DNA of 33,011 nt from JBDLRH01 sp039800165 (GCA_039800165.1 JBDLRH010000028.1:1-33011); one strand, 5' to 3'. Positions 23,784-31,994 are shown, numbered from the stretch's first letter. Numbers and translations are program-made. Notes: generated by a model not told the origin, from the sequence alone.

Positions 23784-25150
23784 ACGTCCGATGGCGGGGC
23801 TGCAGGCGCAGGCGATGCCGCCGCGGGGACAAGCCGCGCGGCCAGCGCCACCAGCAGCAGCACCGGCACGCCCAGCAGCGCGGTGCTGAGGAAGAAGCTG
23901 CTGTAGCCAAACGCATCGACGAACGCGCCCGAGAAGCCAGCCACCCACTTGGGCGCCAGCAGCATCATCGAGCTGAACAGCGCGTACTGCGTGGCCGAAT
24001 AGCTCACGTTGGTGAGTGAGCTCAGGTACGCAATGAACGCGGCCGACGCGATGCCGCTGGACAGGTTGTCGGCCGAGATCACGAAGATCAGCGCGGTCAC
24101 GTCATGCCCGCGCGTGCCCAGCCAGGCAAACAGCAGGTTGCTGGCGGCACTGAGCACGGCGCCCAGCATCAGCACCCGCATCACGCCAAAGCGCATGGCC
24201 AGTGCGCCACCCACGAAGGCACCCACCAGCGTCATGATCACGCCGTAGAGCTTGCTGACCGCGGCCACCTCGCTCTTGGTGAAGCCCATGTCCACATAGA
24301 AGGGGTTGGCCATGATGCCCATCACCACGTCACTGATGCGGTACACCGCAATCAGCGCGAGGATCAGCACCGCATGCCAGCGGTAGCGGCGCACAAAGTC
24401 GGCAAAGGGCTCGACCAGCGCGCCGCGCAGCCACTCGGCCGGGTTGCGCGCAGCCGGCAAGGCGCGTGCGGCGGGCTCGCGCGACAGCAGCACCGTCAGC
24501 ACGCCGATCAGCATCGATGCAGCCATCGCCAGATAGGCGGTCTGCCATGCCGCGTGCTGGTAGGCCGCCACATTGGCCACCTCGGCGCGCGCGGCAATCC
24601 ACAGCACGCCGGCGCCTGCCCAGATCATCGCCAGCCGATAGCCCGTCTGGTAGGTCGCTGCCAGCGCCGCCTGGCGCTGCGTGTCGGCCGACTCGATCCG
24701 GTAGGCGTCCAGCGCGATGTCCTGCGTGGCCGAGCCGAAGGCCACCAGCAGCGCGCACCACACCATCGCATCCAGCGCGTGCTTGGGGTCCACCAGCGCC
24801 ATGCCCACCAGGCCCGCCATCACCATCGCCTGCGACAGCAGCAGCCAGCTGCGCCGGCGGCCGAGTGCGCGCGTGAGCAGCGGAATCGGCAGCCGGTCCA
24901 CCAGCGGCGCCCAGCACCACTTGAAGCCGTAGGCCAGGCCCACCCAGCTCAGGTAGCCGATGGTGGCGCGGTCGATGCCGGCTTCGCGCAGGCGAAAGCT
25001 CAGCGTGCCCAGCACCAGCAGCAGCGGCAGCCCGGCAGAGAAGCCAAGCGCCAGCATGCGCAGGCTGGCCGGCTCCAGGTACACGCGCAAGGCGTCGCGC
25101 CAGCGCGGGCGGGTGTGCGTGGACGGGCTTGAAGTCGCGGAATCAGACAT
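23780..25150 (-). CDS. ampG: AmpG-family muropeptide permease (MFS)
   Basis: Major facilitator transporter of 456 residues with twelve predicted helices. AmpG imports anhydro-muropeptides from the periplasm for cell-wall recycling. Family marks are LRMLALGFSAGLPLLLVLGTLSFRL near the N-terminus, GLAYGFKWCWAPLVDRLPIP, the ALGRRRSWLLLSQ loop, and SATQDIALDAYRIE. Later segments SADNLSSGIASAAFIAYLSSL and YSATQYALFSSMMLL are also typical. The ATG at 25150 is used; a GTG lies one codon upstream. It is divergent from the M48 peptidase gene with only 17 bp between start codons, so each promoter must lie partly in the other gene. Confidence 0.92.
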   Translation of the reverse strand: MSDSATSSPSTHTRPRWRDALRVYLEPASLRMLALGFSAGLPLLLVLGTLSFRLREAGIDRATIGYLSWVGLAYGFKWCWAPLVDRLPIPLLTRALGRRRSWLLLSQAMVMAGLVGMALVDPKHALDAMVWCALLVAFGSATQDIALDAYRIESADTQRQAALAATYQTGYRLAMIWAGAGVLWIAARAEVANVAAYQHAAWQTAYLAMAASMLIGVLTVLLSREPAARALPAARNPAEWLRGALVEPFADFVRRYRWHAVLILALIAVYRISDVVMGIMANPFYVDMGFTKSEVAAVSKLYGVIMTLVGAFVGGALAMRFGVMRVLMLGAVLSAASNLLFAWLGTRGHDVTALIFVISADNLSSGIASAAFIAYLSSLTNVSYSATQYALFSSMMLLAPKWVAGFSGAFVDAFGYSSFFLSTALLGVPVLLLVALAARLVPAAASPAPAAPPSDV

Positions 25151-25155
25151 CACAC

Positions 25156-25161
25156 TATTAT
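25156..25161 (+). promoter_or_regulatory. possible leaderless promoter (-10) of the M48 peptidase gene
   Basis: TATTAT (5 of 6 matches to TATAAT) ends 6 bp before the ATG at 25168, and there is no ribosome site between. This fits a transcript that begins at the start codon. The hexamer lies in the 17-bp gap to the divergent ampG gene. No matching -35 at normal distance was found. Confidence 0.45.
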
Positions 25162-25167
25162 TTGCCC

Positions 25168-26013
25168 ATGTGCCAACTCTGCCTTGCCAAGTCGTCGATC
25201 TGGGGTGAGCGCCGCAGCTTCCTGCGCGGCAGCGTTGCTGCGGCCGCTGCAGGCGCGGTGCTGCCCGCAGCGGCTCAGGTGGACGTGGGCAAGAGCTCGG
25301 CCATCCGCAAGCTGGTGCCGGCCGAGACGCTGGAGCGCGCGGCCACGCAGCAGTATGCGCAGATGCTGGAGCAGGCGCGCTCCAAGGGGGCGCTGGCGCC
25401 GGCTGACCATCCGCAGTTGCAGCGCCTGCGCGCGATGGCCCGCAAGCTGATCCCTTACGCCGCGCCGTGGAACGAACGCTCGCGCGCCTGGCGCTGGGAG
25501 GTCAACCTGATCGGCAGCAAGCAGATCAATGCCTTTTGCATGCCCGGCGGCAAGATCGCCTTCTTTACCGGCATCCTCGACCAGCTCAAGCTCAGCGACG
25601 ACGAGGCCGCGATGATCATGGGCCACGAGATGGCCCACGCCCTGCGCGAGCATGCGCGTGAGCGCCTGGCCAAGAGCCAGGCCACCAGCATGGGCCTGTC
25701 GATCGGCGCGCAGCTGCTGGGCCTGGGTGACCTGGGCAACATGGCGGCGAACCTGGGCACGCAACTGCTGTCGCTGAAGTTCAGCCGCGATGACGAGACC
25801 GACGCCGATCTGGTGGGCCTGGAGCTCGCCGCGCGCGGCGCCTACGACCCCGATGCCTCGGTCAGCCTGTGGAAGAAGATGACGCAGGCCACCGGCAACA
25901 CTGGCGCAAGCTTCCTGTCCACCCACCCCAGCGGCCCCGAGCGCATCAGCGAGCTCGAGCGCAACGTGCCCAAGGTGCAAAGCCTGTACGACGCCGCCCG
26001 GCGCGGCGGCTGA
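25168..26013 (+). CDS. M48-family metallopeptidase with Tat signal
   Basis: Exported zinc metallopeptidase of 281 residues. The N-terminus has a twin-arginine signal, RRSFLR at 15-20, then an Ala/Gly-rich helix and a probable cleavage site near AAAQV (about 34-38). The zinc motif is HEMAH at 153-157, and the third ligand glutamate is in SRDDETDADLVGLELAARGAYDP. THPSGPERISELE near the C-terminus matches the BepA/LoiP-like group that controls outer-membrane protein quality. A Cys-x-x-Cys pair (MCQLC) precedes the twin arginines and would be lost on cleavage. It is divergent from ampG and convergent with the MBL-fold gene. Confidence 0.92.
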   Translation: MCQLCLAKSSIWGERRSFLRGSVAAAAAGAVLPAAAQVDVGKSSAIRKLVPAETLERAATQQYAQMLEQARSKGALAPADHPQLQRLRAMARKLIPYAAPWNERSRAWRWEVNLIGSKQINAFCMPGGKIAFFTGILDQLKLSDDEAAMIMGHEMAHALREHARERLAKSQATSMGLSIGAQLLGLGDLGNMAANLGTQLLSLKFSRDDETDADLVGLELAARGAYDPDASVSLWKKMTQATGNTGASFLSTHPSGPERISELERNVPKVQSLYDAARRGG

Positions 26014-26019
26014 GCCACC

Positions 26020-26038
26020 GGCGGGGTCAGGTCCCGCC
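26020..26038. terminator. hairpin between convergent M48 and MBL-fold genes
   Basis: GGCGGG and CCCGCC form a perfect 6-bp stem with a 7-base loop, starting 7 bp after the M48 stop and covering the stop codon of the convergent gene. Symmetric position suggests a two-way terminator, although there is no T-run. Its resemblance to the hpa direct repeat (GGGGTCAG) is limited to 8 bases. Confidence 0.4.
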
Positions 26039-26665
26039 TACAAACGGGTTGCTGCGCCGCTCGCGGCCGATGGTGCTTTCCGGGCCGTGGCCGGGGATGA
26101 ACACCGTGTCGTCACCCATCGGCCACAGGCGCTGGGTGATGCTGTCGATCAGCTGCTGGTGGTTGCCCTGCGGAAAGTCGGTGCGGCCGATGCTGCCGGC
26201 AAACAGCACATCGCCCACGAACGCGCGGTTCATCTCGGGCGAATGGAACACCACATGGCCCGGCGTGTGGCCCGGGCAGTGGCGCACGTTCAGCGTGTGC
26301 CCGCCCAGCGTGACGGTGTCGCCGTCGTGCAGCCAGCGCGTGGGGGTGAAGGCCTCGCAGCGCGGAAAGCCGAACATCACGCCTTGCTGGGGCAGCCCGT
26401 CGATCCAGAACTGGTCGCCCGGGTGCGGGCCGATGATGGGCAGCTTCAGCTGCGCGGACAGCTCGGCGGTGGCGCCGGCGTGGTCGATGTGGGCGTGGGT
26501 CAGCCAGATCTGCTGCAGCTTCAGGCCGTGCTCATCCACCGCAGACAGGATCACCTCCAGATCGCCGCCCGGGTCAATCACTGCGGCCTGCCGGGTGTCG
26601 TCGCACCAGACGAGCGAGCAGTTCTGCTGGAACGGGGTGACGGGGATGGTCAGGTAGCGCAACAT
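26027..26665 (-). CDS. metallo-beta-lactamase-fold hydrolase (YcbL/glyoxalase II-like)
   Basis: Cytoplasmic metallohydrolase of 212 residues. The zinc motif is THAHIDH (56-62). Other ligands are the histidine in CPGHTPGHVVFH, the aspartate in FVGDVLFAGSIGRTD, and the last histidine in FIPGHGPEST. The overall pattern and length match E. coli YcbL (GloC), a type of hydroxyacylglutathione hydrolase that acts in methylglyoxal detoxification. Thioesterase activity is likely; the exact substrate is not proven by sequence. AATAAT ends 6 bp before the ATG with no ribosome site, which may mean a leaderless transcript. Confidence 0.92.
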   Translation of the reverse strand: MLRYLTIPVTPFQQNCSLVWCDDTRQAAVIDPGGDLEVILSAVDEHGLKLQQIWLTHAHIDHAGATAELSAQLKLPIIGPHPGDQFWIDGLPQQGVMFGFPRCEAFTPTRWLHDGDTVTLGGHTLNVRHCPGHTPGHVVFHSPEMNRAFVGDVLFAGSIGRTDFPQGNHQQLIDSITQRLWPMGDDTVFIPGHGPESTIGRERRSNPFVGGT

Positions 26666-26671
26666 GGGCGC

Positions 26672-26677
26672 ATTATT
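26672..26677 (-). promoter_or_regulatory. possible leaderless promoter (-10) of the MBL-fold gene
   Basis: On the minus strand AATAAT (5 of 6 matches) is followed by six bases and the ATG at 26665. No Shine-Dalgarno sequence is present. It lies in the 12-bp gap after the Hpt-like gene, so transcription of this gene may start there. Confidence 0.4.
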
Positions 26678-27031
26678 TCAGCGCGAAGCAGCAGGCAGGT
26701 ACGGCTGCAGTGCCCGTTCGGCCTCGTCCAGCCGGGCCAGACAGGCGGCCTGCAATGCAGCGGCATCACCATTGGCATCCAGGCCGCGCAGGACAAGCTC
26801 CAGCGGGCGCGTGGATTCGGCCAGCGCCAGCAGGCTCATCTCCAGCGCATTGCCACGCATCTTGTGCAATGCCTCGGCGCGCTGCGTGGGCGAGGCGTCG
26901 GCCGACAGCAGTTGCTGGCGGGTGCGATGGATGGTCTTGATCGCCAGCGGTGCCAGCAGGCGCAGCACCGCCTCGTCGCCATGGCGCGCCAGCGCCGCAT
27001 CGCGGTCGAAGGTGGGCAGCGACCCACTCAT
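26678..27031 (-). CDS. Hpt (histidine phosphotransfer) domain-like protein
   Basis: A 117-residue, probably all-helical protein. It begins PTFDRDAALARHGDEAVLRLL, as in Hpt modules, and carries RAEALHKMRGNALEMSLLAL at about 51-70, which matches the phospho-acceptor motif (usual form HxLKGxAxxxG) with His56 as the likely site. The helices that follow (LAESTRPLELVLRG, then LARLDEAERALQPYL) complete a four-helix bundle. The frame is open far upstream, but the ATG at 27031 overlaps the EamA stop by 4 bp (ATGA). No hybrid kinase is near. The Hpt call is mine by pattern only. Confidence 0.72.
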   Translation of the reverse strand: MSGSLPTFDRDAALARHGDEAVLRLLAPLAIKTIHRTRQQLLSADASPTQRAEALHKMRGNALEMSLLALAESTRPLELVLRGLDANGDAAALQAACLARLDEAERALQPYLPAASR

Positions 27032-27915
27032 GCGCCGGCCTTTCGTGCTGGCCACAGCACCGAGGCGATCGCCACCACCATCAGCAGCACCGCGGCAAAG
27101 TCCTGCCAGTGCAGCTGTTCGCCCAGCCACCAGGCGCCACTGAACACGCCAATCACCGGAATCAGCATCACCGACAGGGTCGAGGCGATCGGCGGCAGGC
27201 CGCGGGCCAACCAGAACCAGGCCGCATGCGCGAAGCCGAACACCAGCACCGCATTGAAAACGATCGAGCCCCAGGCGGTGGGCCCGGGCAGGCGCCACTG
27301 CGCACGCTCGAACACGAAGGACAGCACCAGCATCACCACCCCGGTCAGCGCGGTCATCCAGAACGAGATGGCCAGCGTGGGCACCGGGATGGTGGTCCGG
27401 CGCAGCATCTGCGTGCCCAACGCCCAGGTGGAAGCCGCAATCAGGGCCAGCAACACCCCCAGTGGCTTGCCGGCCAGGCCCGTGAGCTCGTGCCACAGCA
27501 GCAACGCCACGCCCAGCGCGGCCGCGCTGACGCCCAGCCAGCCGCGGCGCGACAGCGGCGAGGAGAACAGCCACGCACCCAGCATCGCCGAGAAGATGGG
27601 CATGGTGTAGCCCAGGATGGCCGCGCGCCCGCTGGACAGCGCCTTCACCGCCAGGATGATGCAGCCGTGCCAGATGAACATGTTGAAGGCGGCCAGCACC
27701 AGCACCTCGCGCCAGTGCGCGCGCGGAATGCGAAACGGCACCTTCATCGCCAGCAGGCCCAGCGCGAGCACCGGCACGCCCAGCCAGATCGACCACACGC
27801 GGAAGGTCAGCGGCGGGTAGTCCATCACGCCGAGCTTCATCACCGGCCAGTTGATGCCCCACACCACGGTCAGCAGCACAAGGATGAGGATCTGGCGTTG
27901 CGTCAGTGCTTGCAT
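27028..27915 (-). CDS. EamA/DMT-family transporter
   Basis: Inner-membrane transporter of 295 residues with ten helices in two EamA repeats. The first helix reads ILILVLLTVVWGINWPVMKLG, a clear family signature. The end of repeat one has GRAAILGYTMPIFSAMLGAWL, and repeat two has LPPIASTLSVMLIPVIGVFSGAWWLGE. This is the third EamA protein in the window and not obviously a close copy of the others. The Hpt-like gene follows with a 4-bp overlap. CACAAT lies 7 bp before the ATG without a ribosome site. Substrate unknown. Confidence 0.9.
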   Translation of the reverse strand: MQALTQRQILILVLLTVVWGINWPVMKLGVMDYPPLTFRVWSIWLGVPVLALGLLAMKVPFRIPRAHWREVLVLAAFNMFIWHGCIILAVKALSSGRAAILGYTMPIFSAMLGAWLFSSPLSRRGWLGVSAAALGVALLLWHELTGLAGKPLGVLLALIAASTWALGTQMLRRTTIPVPTLAISFWMTALTGVVMLVLSFVFERAQWRLPGPTAWGSIVFNAVLVFGFAHAAWFWLARGLPPIASTLSVMLIPVIGVFSGAWWLGEQLHWQDFAAVLLMVVAIASVLWPARKAGA

Positions 27916-27951
27916 GTGGCCGATTGTGGCGTGTGCCGTGGGGCGGGCTTA

Positions 27952-27993
27952 TCGCGCGTGTCGCGCGTGTCACGCGTGTCACGCGTGTCACGC
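27952..27993. repeat. 9-bp tandem repeat, about 4.7 copies
   Basis: The unit TC(G/A)CGCGTG is repeated head to tail: two copies with G, two with A, then a partial TCACGC. The A-type units contain the 8-bp palindrome CACGCGTG. It lies between the divergent genes eamA (start 27915) and pyrF (start 28052). As a short array of identical units it could vary in copy number. Confidence 0.9.
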
Positions 27994-28039
27994 AGCGGCG
28001 GGTGTTGCCAGGCCGTGCGATATCACTTGCAGGCACTTC

Positions 28040-28045
28040 TAGAAT
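28040..28045 (+). promoter_or_regulatory. pyrF: possible leaderless promoter (-10) of pyrF
   Basis: TAGAAT (5 of 6 matches to TATAAT) ends 6 bp before the pyrF ATG at 28052, and no ribosome site is visible. The spacing puts the expected transcription start at or next to the ATG. The -35 region (GCGATA at 17 bp) is poor. Confidence 0.45.
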
Positions 28046-28051
28046 CGCGCC

Positions 28052-28876
28052 ATGACCTTCATCGAGATGCTGCAGTCGGCGCAGGCGCGCAACGCGTCTA
28101 TGCTGTGCGTGGGCCTGGACCCGGAGCCCACGCGCTTTCCGGCGCAGCTCAAGGGCGACGCCAACAAGATCTACGACTTCTGCGCGCGCATCGTCGATGC
28201 CACCGCCGACCTGGTGATCGCCTTCAAGCCGCAGATCGCCTACTTTGCCGCGCATCGCGCAGAAGGCCAGCTCGAGCGGCTGATGGAGCACATGCGCCGC
28301 ATGGCGCCTGGCGTGCCCATCATCCTGGACGCCAAGCGCGGCGATATCGGCAGCACCGCCGAGCAGTACGCCAAAGAGGCCTTCGAGCGCTACGGCGCCG
28401 ACGCAGTGACGCTGTCGCCCTTCATGGGCTTTGATTCGGTGCAGCCCTACCTGAAGTTCGAGGGCAAAGGCGCGTTTTTGTTGTGCCGCACCTCCAACCC
28501 GGGCGGCGATGACTTGCAGAACCAGCGCCTGTCGTCGGTGGACGGCGCACCGCTGCTGTACGAGCATGTGGCGCGCCTCGCGCAGGGCCCGTGGAACCTG
28601 AACGGACAGCTCGGCCTGGTGGTGGGCGCTACCTACCCCAACGAGATCGAGCGTGTGCGCAGCGTCGCCCCCACGCTGCCGCTGCTGATCCCCGGCGTGG
28701 GTGCGCAGGGCGGCGACGCGGTGGCCACGGTGAAGGCCGGTTGGCGCGCCGACGCCCCCATCGTCGTCAATTCATCGCGCGCCATCCTGTACGCCAGCAG
28801 CGGCGAGGACTTTGCGGATGCGGCGCGACGTGAGGCGATGAAGACGCGCGACGTGCTGCAGGCAGCGCGGGGCTGA
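28052..28876 (+). CDS. pyrF: orotidine 5'-phosphate decarboxylase, type 2
   Basis: Last enzyme of UMP synthesis, removing CO2 from OMP. The 274 residues fit the longer type 2 group. The catalytic Asp-Lys motif is DAKRGDIGSTAEQYA, with Asp93, Lys95 and Asp98. Substrate contacts include CVGLDPEPTRFP near 19-30, AFKPQIAYF near 57-65 and the phosphate loop IPGVGAQGGDA. The stop is 34 bp from the convergent uvrA stop. It stands alone, with no other pyrimidine genes nearby. Confidence 0.97.
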   Translation: MTFIEMLQSAQARNASMLCVGLDPEPTRFPAQLKGDANKIYDFCARIVDATADLVIAFKPQIAYFAAHRAEGQLERLMEHMRRMAPGVPIILDAKRGDIGSTAEQYAKEAFERYGADAVTLSPFMGFDSVQPYLKFEGKGAFLLCRTSNPGGDDLQNQRLSSVDGAPLLYEHVARLAQGPWNLNGQLGLVVGATYPNEIERVRSVAPTLPLLIPGVGAQGGDAVATVKAGWRADAPIVVNSSRAILYASSGEDFADAARREAMKTRDVLQAARG

Positions 28877-28910
28877 GGGCCGCGCGCAGCAGCGCCAGCA
28901 AGCGGGTGCT

Positions 28911-31820
28911 TCAAGCGCGCGCCAGCACGCGCGCCAGATACCGCCCCGTGTGGCTCTCGGCACACGCCGCCACCTGCTGCGGCGCGCCTGCCACCACCAC
29001 CTGGCCGCCGCCCGAGCCGCCTTCGGGGCCCATGTCGACGATCCAGTCGGCCGTCTTGATGACGTCCAGGTTGTGCTCGATCACCACGATGGTGTTGCCC
29101 GCGTCGCGCAGCTGGTGCAGCACTTTCAGCAGCAAATCGATGTCGGCGAAGTGCAGGCCGGTGGTGGGCTCGTCCAGGATGTACAGCGTGCGGCCGGTGT
29201 CGCGGCGTGAGAGCTCCAGCGCCAGCTTCACGCGCTGCGCCTCGCCGCCCGACAGCGTGGTGGCGCTTTGCCCCAGCGTGATGTAGCCCAGGCCCACATC
29301 CAGCAGCGTTTGCAGCTTGCGCCCGATGGCCGGCACCGCCTTCAGGAATTCGTGCGCGTCCTCCACCGTCATGTCGAGGATCTGCGCGATGTTGCGGCCC
29401 TTCCACTGCACTTCCAGCGTCTCGCGGTTGTAGCGCTGGCCGGCGCACACGTCGCAGGGCACGTACACGTCGGGCAAAAAGTGCATCTCGACCTTCACCA
29501 TGCCGTCGCCCTGGCAGGCCTCGCAGCGCCCGCCGCCCGCCGATTGCGCCACGTTGAAGCTGAAGCGTCCGGGCCCGTAGCCGCGCTCCTTGGCCATCGA
29601 GGTCTCGGCCATCAGTTCGCGGATCGGGGTGAACACGCCGCTGTAGGTGGCCGGGTTGCTGCGCGGCGTGCGGCCGATGGGTGACTGGTCGACGTTGATC
29701 ACCTTGTCGAACTGATCCAGGCCGTCGATCTCGTCGTGCTCGGCCGGCTCCTCGTGCGCGCGGTGGATGGTCCGCGCCGCCGCCGCGTACAGCGTGTCGT
29801 TCACCAGCGTGCTCTTGCCCGAGCCCGACACGCCGGTCACGCAGGTGAGAAAGCCCACCGGAATGGACGCGTCCACCTTCTTGAGGTTGTGCCCGCGCGC
29901 GCCGCGGATGTGCAGCCATGGCGCCTTGGCCGAAGGCGACGGCTTGGGCCGATGGTCGGCCCGTTCGGGCGCAGTGATGCGCAGCGCACCGCTCATGTAG
30001 CGGCCGGTCAGCGAATCGGGGTGGGCCTCCACCTCGAGTGGCGTGCCCTGCGCCATCACCCGCCCACCGTGCACGCCGGCGCCCGGGCCCATGTCCACCA
30101 CGTGGTCGGCCGCGCGGATCATGTCCTCGTCGTGCTCGACCACCAGCACGCTGTTGCCCAGGTCGCGCAGGTGCTTCAGCGTGCCGATCAGCCGGTCGTT
30201 GTCGCGCTGGTGCAGGCCGATGCTGGGCTCGTCCAGCACATACATCACGCCGGTCAGGCCCGAGCCGATCTGGCTGGCCAGGCGGATGCGCTGCGCCTCG
30301 CCGCCCGACAGCGTCTCGGCGCTGCGGTCCAGGCTCAGGTAGTTCAGGCCGACGTCGTTGAGGAACTTCAGCCGCAGCCCGATCTCGCGCACCACCTTGT
30401 CGGCGATGCCGGCCTTCGCGCCGTGCAGCTGCAGCGCATCGAAGTAGGCCTGGCTTTCGCGCAGCGTGGCGTGGCTGATCTGGTGGATGGTGCGCGCCTG
30501 CTCGCCGTCGCCCACGCGCACATGGCGCGCCTCGCGCTTCAGGCGCGTGCCGCTGCATTCCGGGCAGGGCTGCAGCGTGCGCATGCGCGCCAGGTCTTCG
30601 CGTACCACCGGCGAATCGGTCTCGCGCCAGCGCCGCTGCAAATTGGGCACCACGCCCTCGAAGGGGTGCGTCTTGCTCACGCGCTTGCCCGAATCGGCCA
30701 CATAGCTGAAGCGGATCGCCTCGTCGCCCGAGCCGAACAGGATGACGCGGCGCACCGCTTCGGGCAGCGCCTCGAACGGCGCCTCCACATCAAAGCGGTA
30801 GTGCCTGGCCAGGCTTTCGATCAGCGCGAAGTAGTGCGCGTTGCGGCGGTCCCAGCCGCGGATCGCGCCGCTGGCCAGCGACAGCGACGGAAACGGCACC
30901 ACCCGCTCGGGGTCGAAGAACTCGCTGTGGCCCAGGCCGTCGCAGGCGGGGCAGGCGCCGGCCGGCGAGTTGAACGAGAACAGCCGCGGCTCGAGCTCGG
31001 CGATGCTGAAGTGGCACACCGGGCAGGCGAACTTGGCGTTGAACAGGTGCTCGTGGCCGCTGTCCAGCTCCAGCGCGATCGCGCGGCCGCCGGCAATGCG
31101 CAGTGCGGCCTCGAAGCTTTCGGCCAGGCGCTGCTTGGCGTCACTACGGACCTTGAGGCGGTCGATGACGACATCGATGTCGTGCTTCTCGGCCTTCTTG
31201 AGCGTCGGCACTTCGTCAGCCTCGACCATCTGGCCGTCGACGCGAAAGCGCACATAGCCCTGCGCCTGCATCTGCGCAAACACTTCCTGGAATTCGCCCT
31301 TGCGCTCGCGCGCCACCGGGGCCAGCACCAGGATGCGCGCGTCCTCGGGCAGCGCCAGCACCGCGTCCACCATCTGCGACACCGTCTGCGAAGTCAGCGG
31401 CCGTTCGTGGTCGGGGCAATAGGGTGTGCCGGCGCGCGCGAACAGCAGGCGCAGGTAGTCGTGGATCTCGGTGACGGTGCCGACCGTGGAGCGCGGGTTG
31501 TGCGATGTCGCCTTCTGCTCGATGCTGATCGCCGGGCTCAGGCCCTCGATCAGGTCCACATCGGGCTTGTCCATCAGCTGCAGGAACTGCCGCGCATAGG
31601 CGCTCAGGCTTTCCACGTAGCGGCGCTGGCCCTCGGCGTACAGCGTGTCGAAAGCCAGACTCGACTTGCCCGATCCGCTCAGGCCGGTGATCACCACCAG
31701 CTGGTTGCGCGGAATGTCCAGGTCGATGTTCTTCAGGTTGTGCGTGCGCGCGCCGCGGATGCTGATGCGCGACGCAGCCAGCGCTGCGGCCAGGTAGGTG
31801 CCGTCGGTCGGTGAATTCAC
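28911..31820 (-). CDS. uvrA: excinuclease ABC subunit A
   Basis: DNA-damage recognition ATPase of nucleotide excision repair, 969 residues from the chosen start. The first ABC unit has the Walker A loop GLSGSGKSS (46-54) after RGARTHNLKNIDL; the second has GVSGSGKST after RGARGHNLKKVDA. Both carry the signature LSGGEAQR. Zinc modules are CPVCH...CPACDG and CEACQGDG...CDVCAGQ. The GTG at 31820 is chosen because it opens about 20 residues before the first conserved strand. An open frame upstream adds 38 poorly conserved residues, and no ribosome site decides the matter. It is divergent from bchI. Confidence 0.96.
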   Translation of the reverse strand: MNSPTDGTYLAAALAASRISIRGARTHNLKNIDLDIPRNQLVVITGLSGSGKSSLAFDTLYAEGQRRYVESLSAYARQFLQLMDKPDVDLIEGLSPAISIEQKATSHNPRSTVGTVTEIHDYLRLLFARAGTPYCPDHERPLTSQTVSQMVDAVLALPEDARILVLAPVARERKGEFQEVFAQMQAQGYVRFRVDGQMVEADEVPTLKKAEKHDIDVVIDRLKVRSDAKQRLAESFEAALRIAGGRAIALELDSGHEHLFNAKFACPVCHFSIAELEPRLFSFNSPAGACPACDGLGHSEFFDPERVVPFPSLSLASGAIRGWDRRNAHYFALIESLARHYRFDVEAPFEALPEAVRRVILFGSGDEAIRFSYVADSGKRVSKTHPFEGVVPNLQRRWRETDSPVVREDLARMRTLQPCPECSGTRLKREARHVRVGDGEQARTIHQISHATLRESQAYFDALQLHGAKAGIADKVVREIGLRLKFLNDVGLNYLSLDRSAETLSGGEAQRIRLASQIGSGLTGVMYVLDEPSIGLHQRDNDRLIGTLKHLRDLGNSVLVVEHDEDMIRAADHVVDMGPGAGVHGGRVMAQGTPLEVEAHPDSLTGRYMSGALRITAPERADHRPKPSPSAKAPWLHIRGARGHNLKKVDASIPVGFLTCVTGVSGSGKSTLVNDTLYAAAARTIHRAHEEPAEHDEIDGLDQFDKVINVDQSPIGRTPRSNPATYSGVFTPIRELMAETSMAKERGYGPGRFSFNVAQSAGGGRCEACQGDGMVKVEMHFLPDVYVPCDVCAGQRYNRETLEVQWKGRNIAQILDMTVEDAHEFLKAVPAIGRKLQTLLDVGLGYITLGQSATTLSGGEAQRVKLALELSRRDTGRTLYILDEPTTGLHFADIDLLLKVLHQLRDAGNTIVVIEHNLDVIKTADWIVDMGPEGGSGGGQVVVAGAPQQVAACAESHTGRYLARVLARA

Positions 31821-31994
31821 GGAAACAAGGGGGCGAAGAACGGATCGGGTGACAAGTCCAGGGGCGGCTGGGCGCGCGGCGCAGCCCCGCGAAGGGCAAC
31901 CCGCCATCATAGGTGCGCCGTGGCGCCGGCGCATCTGCTGGCCCTCGGCTGCGGCCGCCGGGCGGCATCACCCCTGTTCAGCGCCGGCAGCCTG

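Noticed and set aside
26020..26038. Third copy of the hpa direct repeat
   Set aside because: Only GGGGTCAG is shared; the rest differs and the site forms a hairpin between convergent stops.
27952..27993. CRISPR array or parS-like site
   Set aside because: The units are 9 bp and directly adjacent with no spacers, so it is not CRISPR. CACGCGTG differs from the parS sequences I know (TTTCACGTGAAA-like).
28633..30558. 641-codon minus-strand open frame
   Set aside because: Another frame of uvrA and the antisense of pyrF; Arg/Ala/Gly/Pro-rich and without motifs.
29736..31814. 692-codon plus-strand open frame
   Set aside because: Antisense to uvrA, no recognisable domain, composition dominated by Ala, His, Arg and Val.
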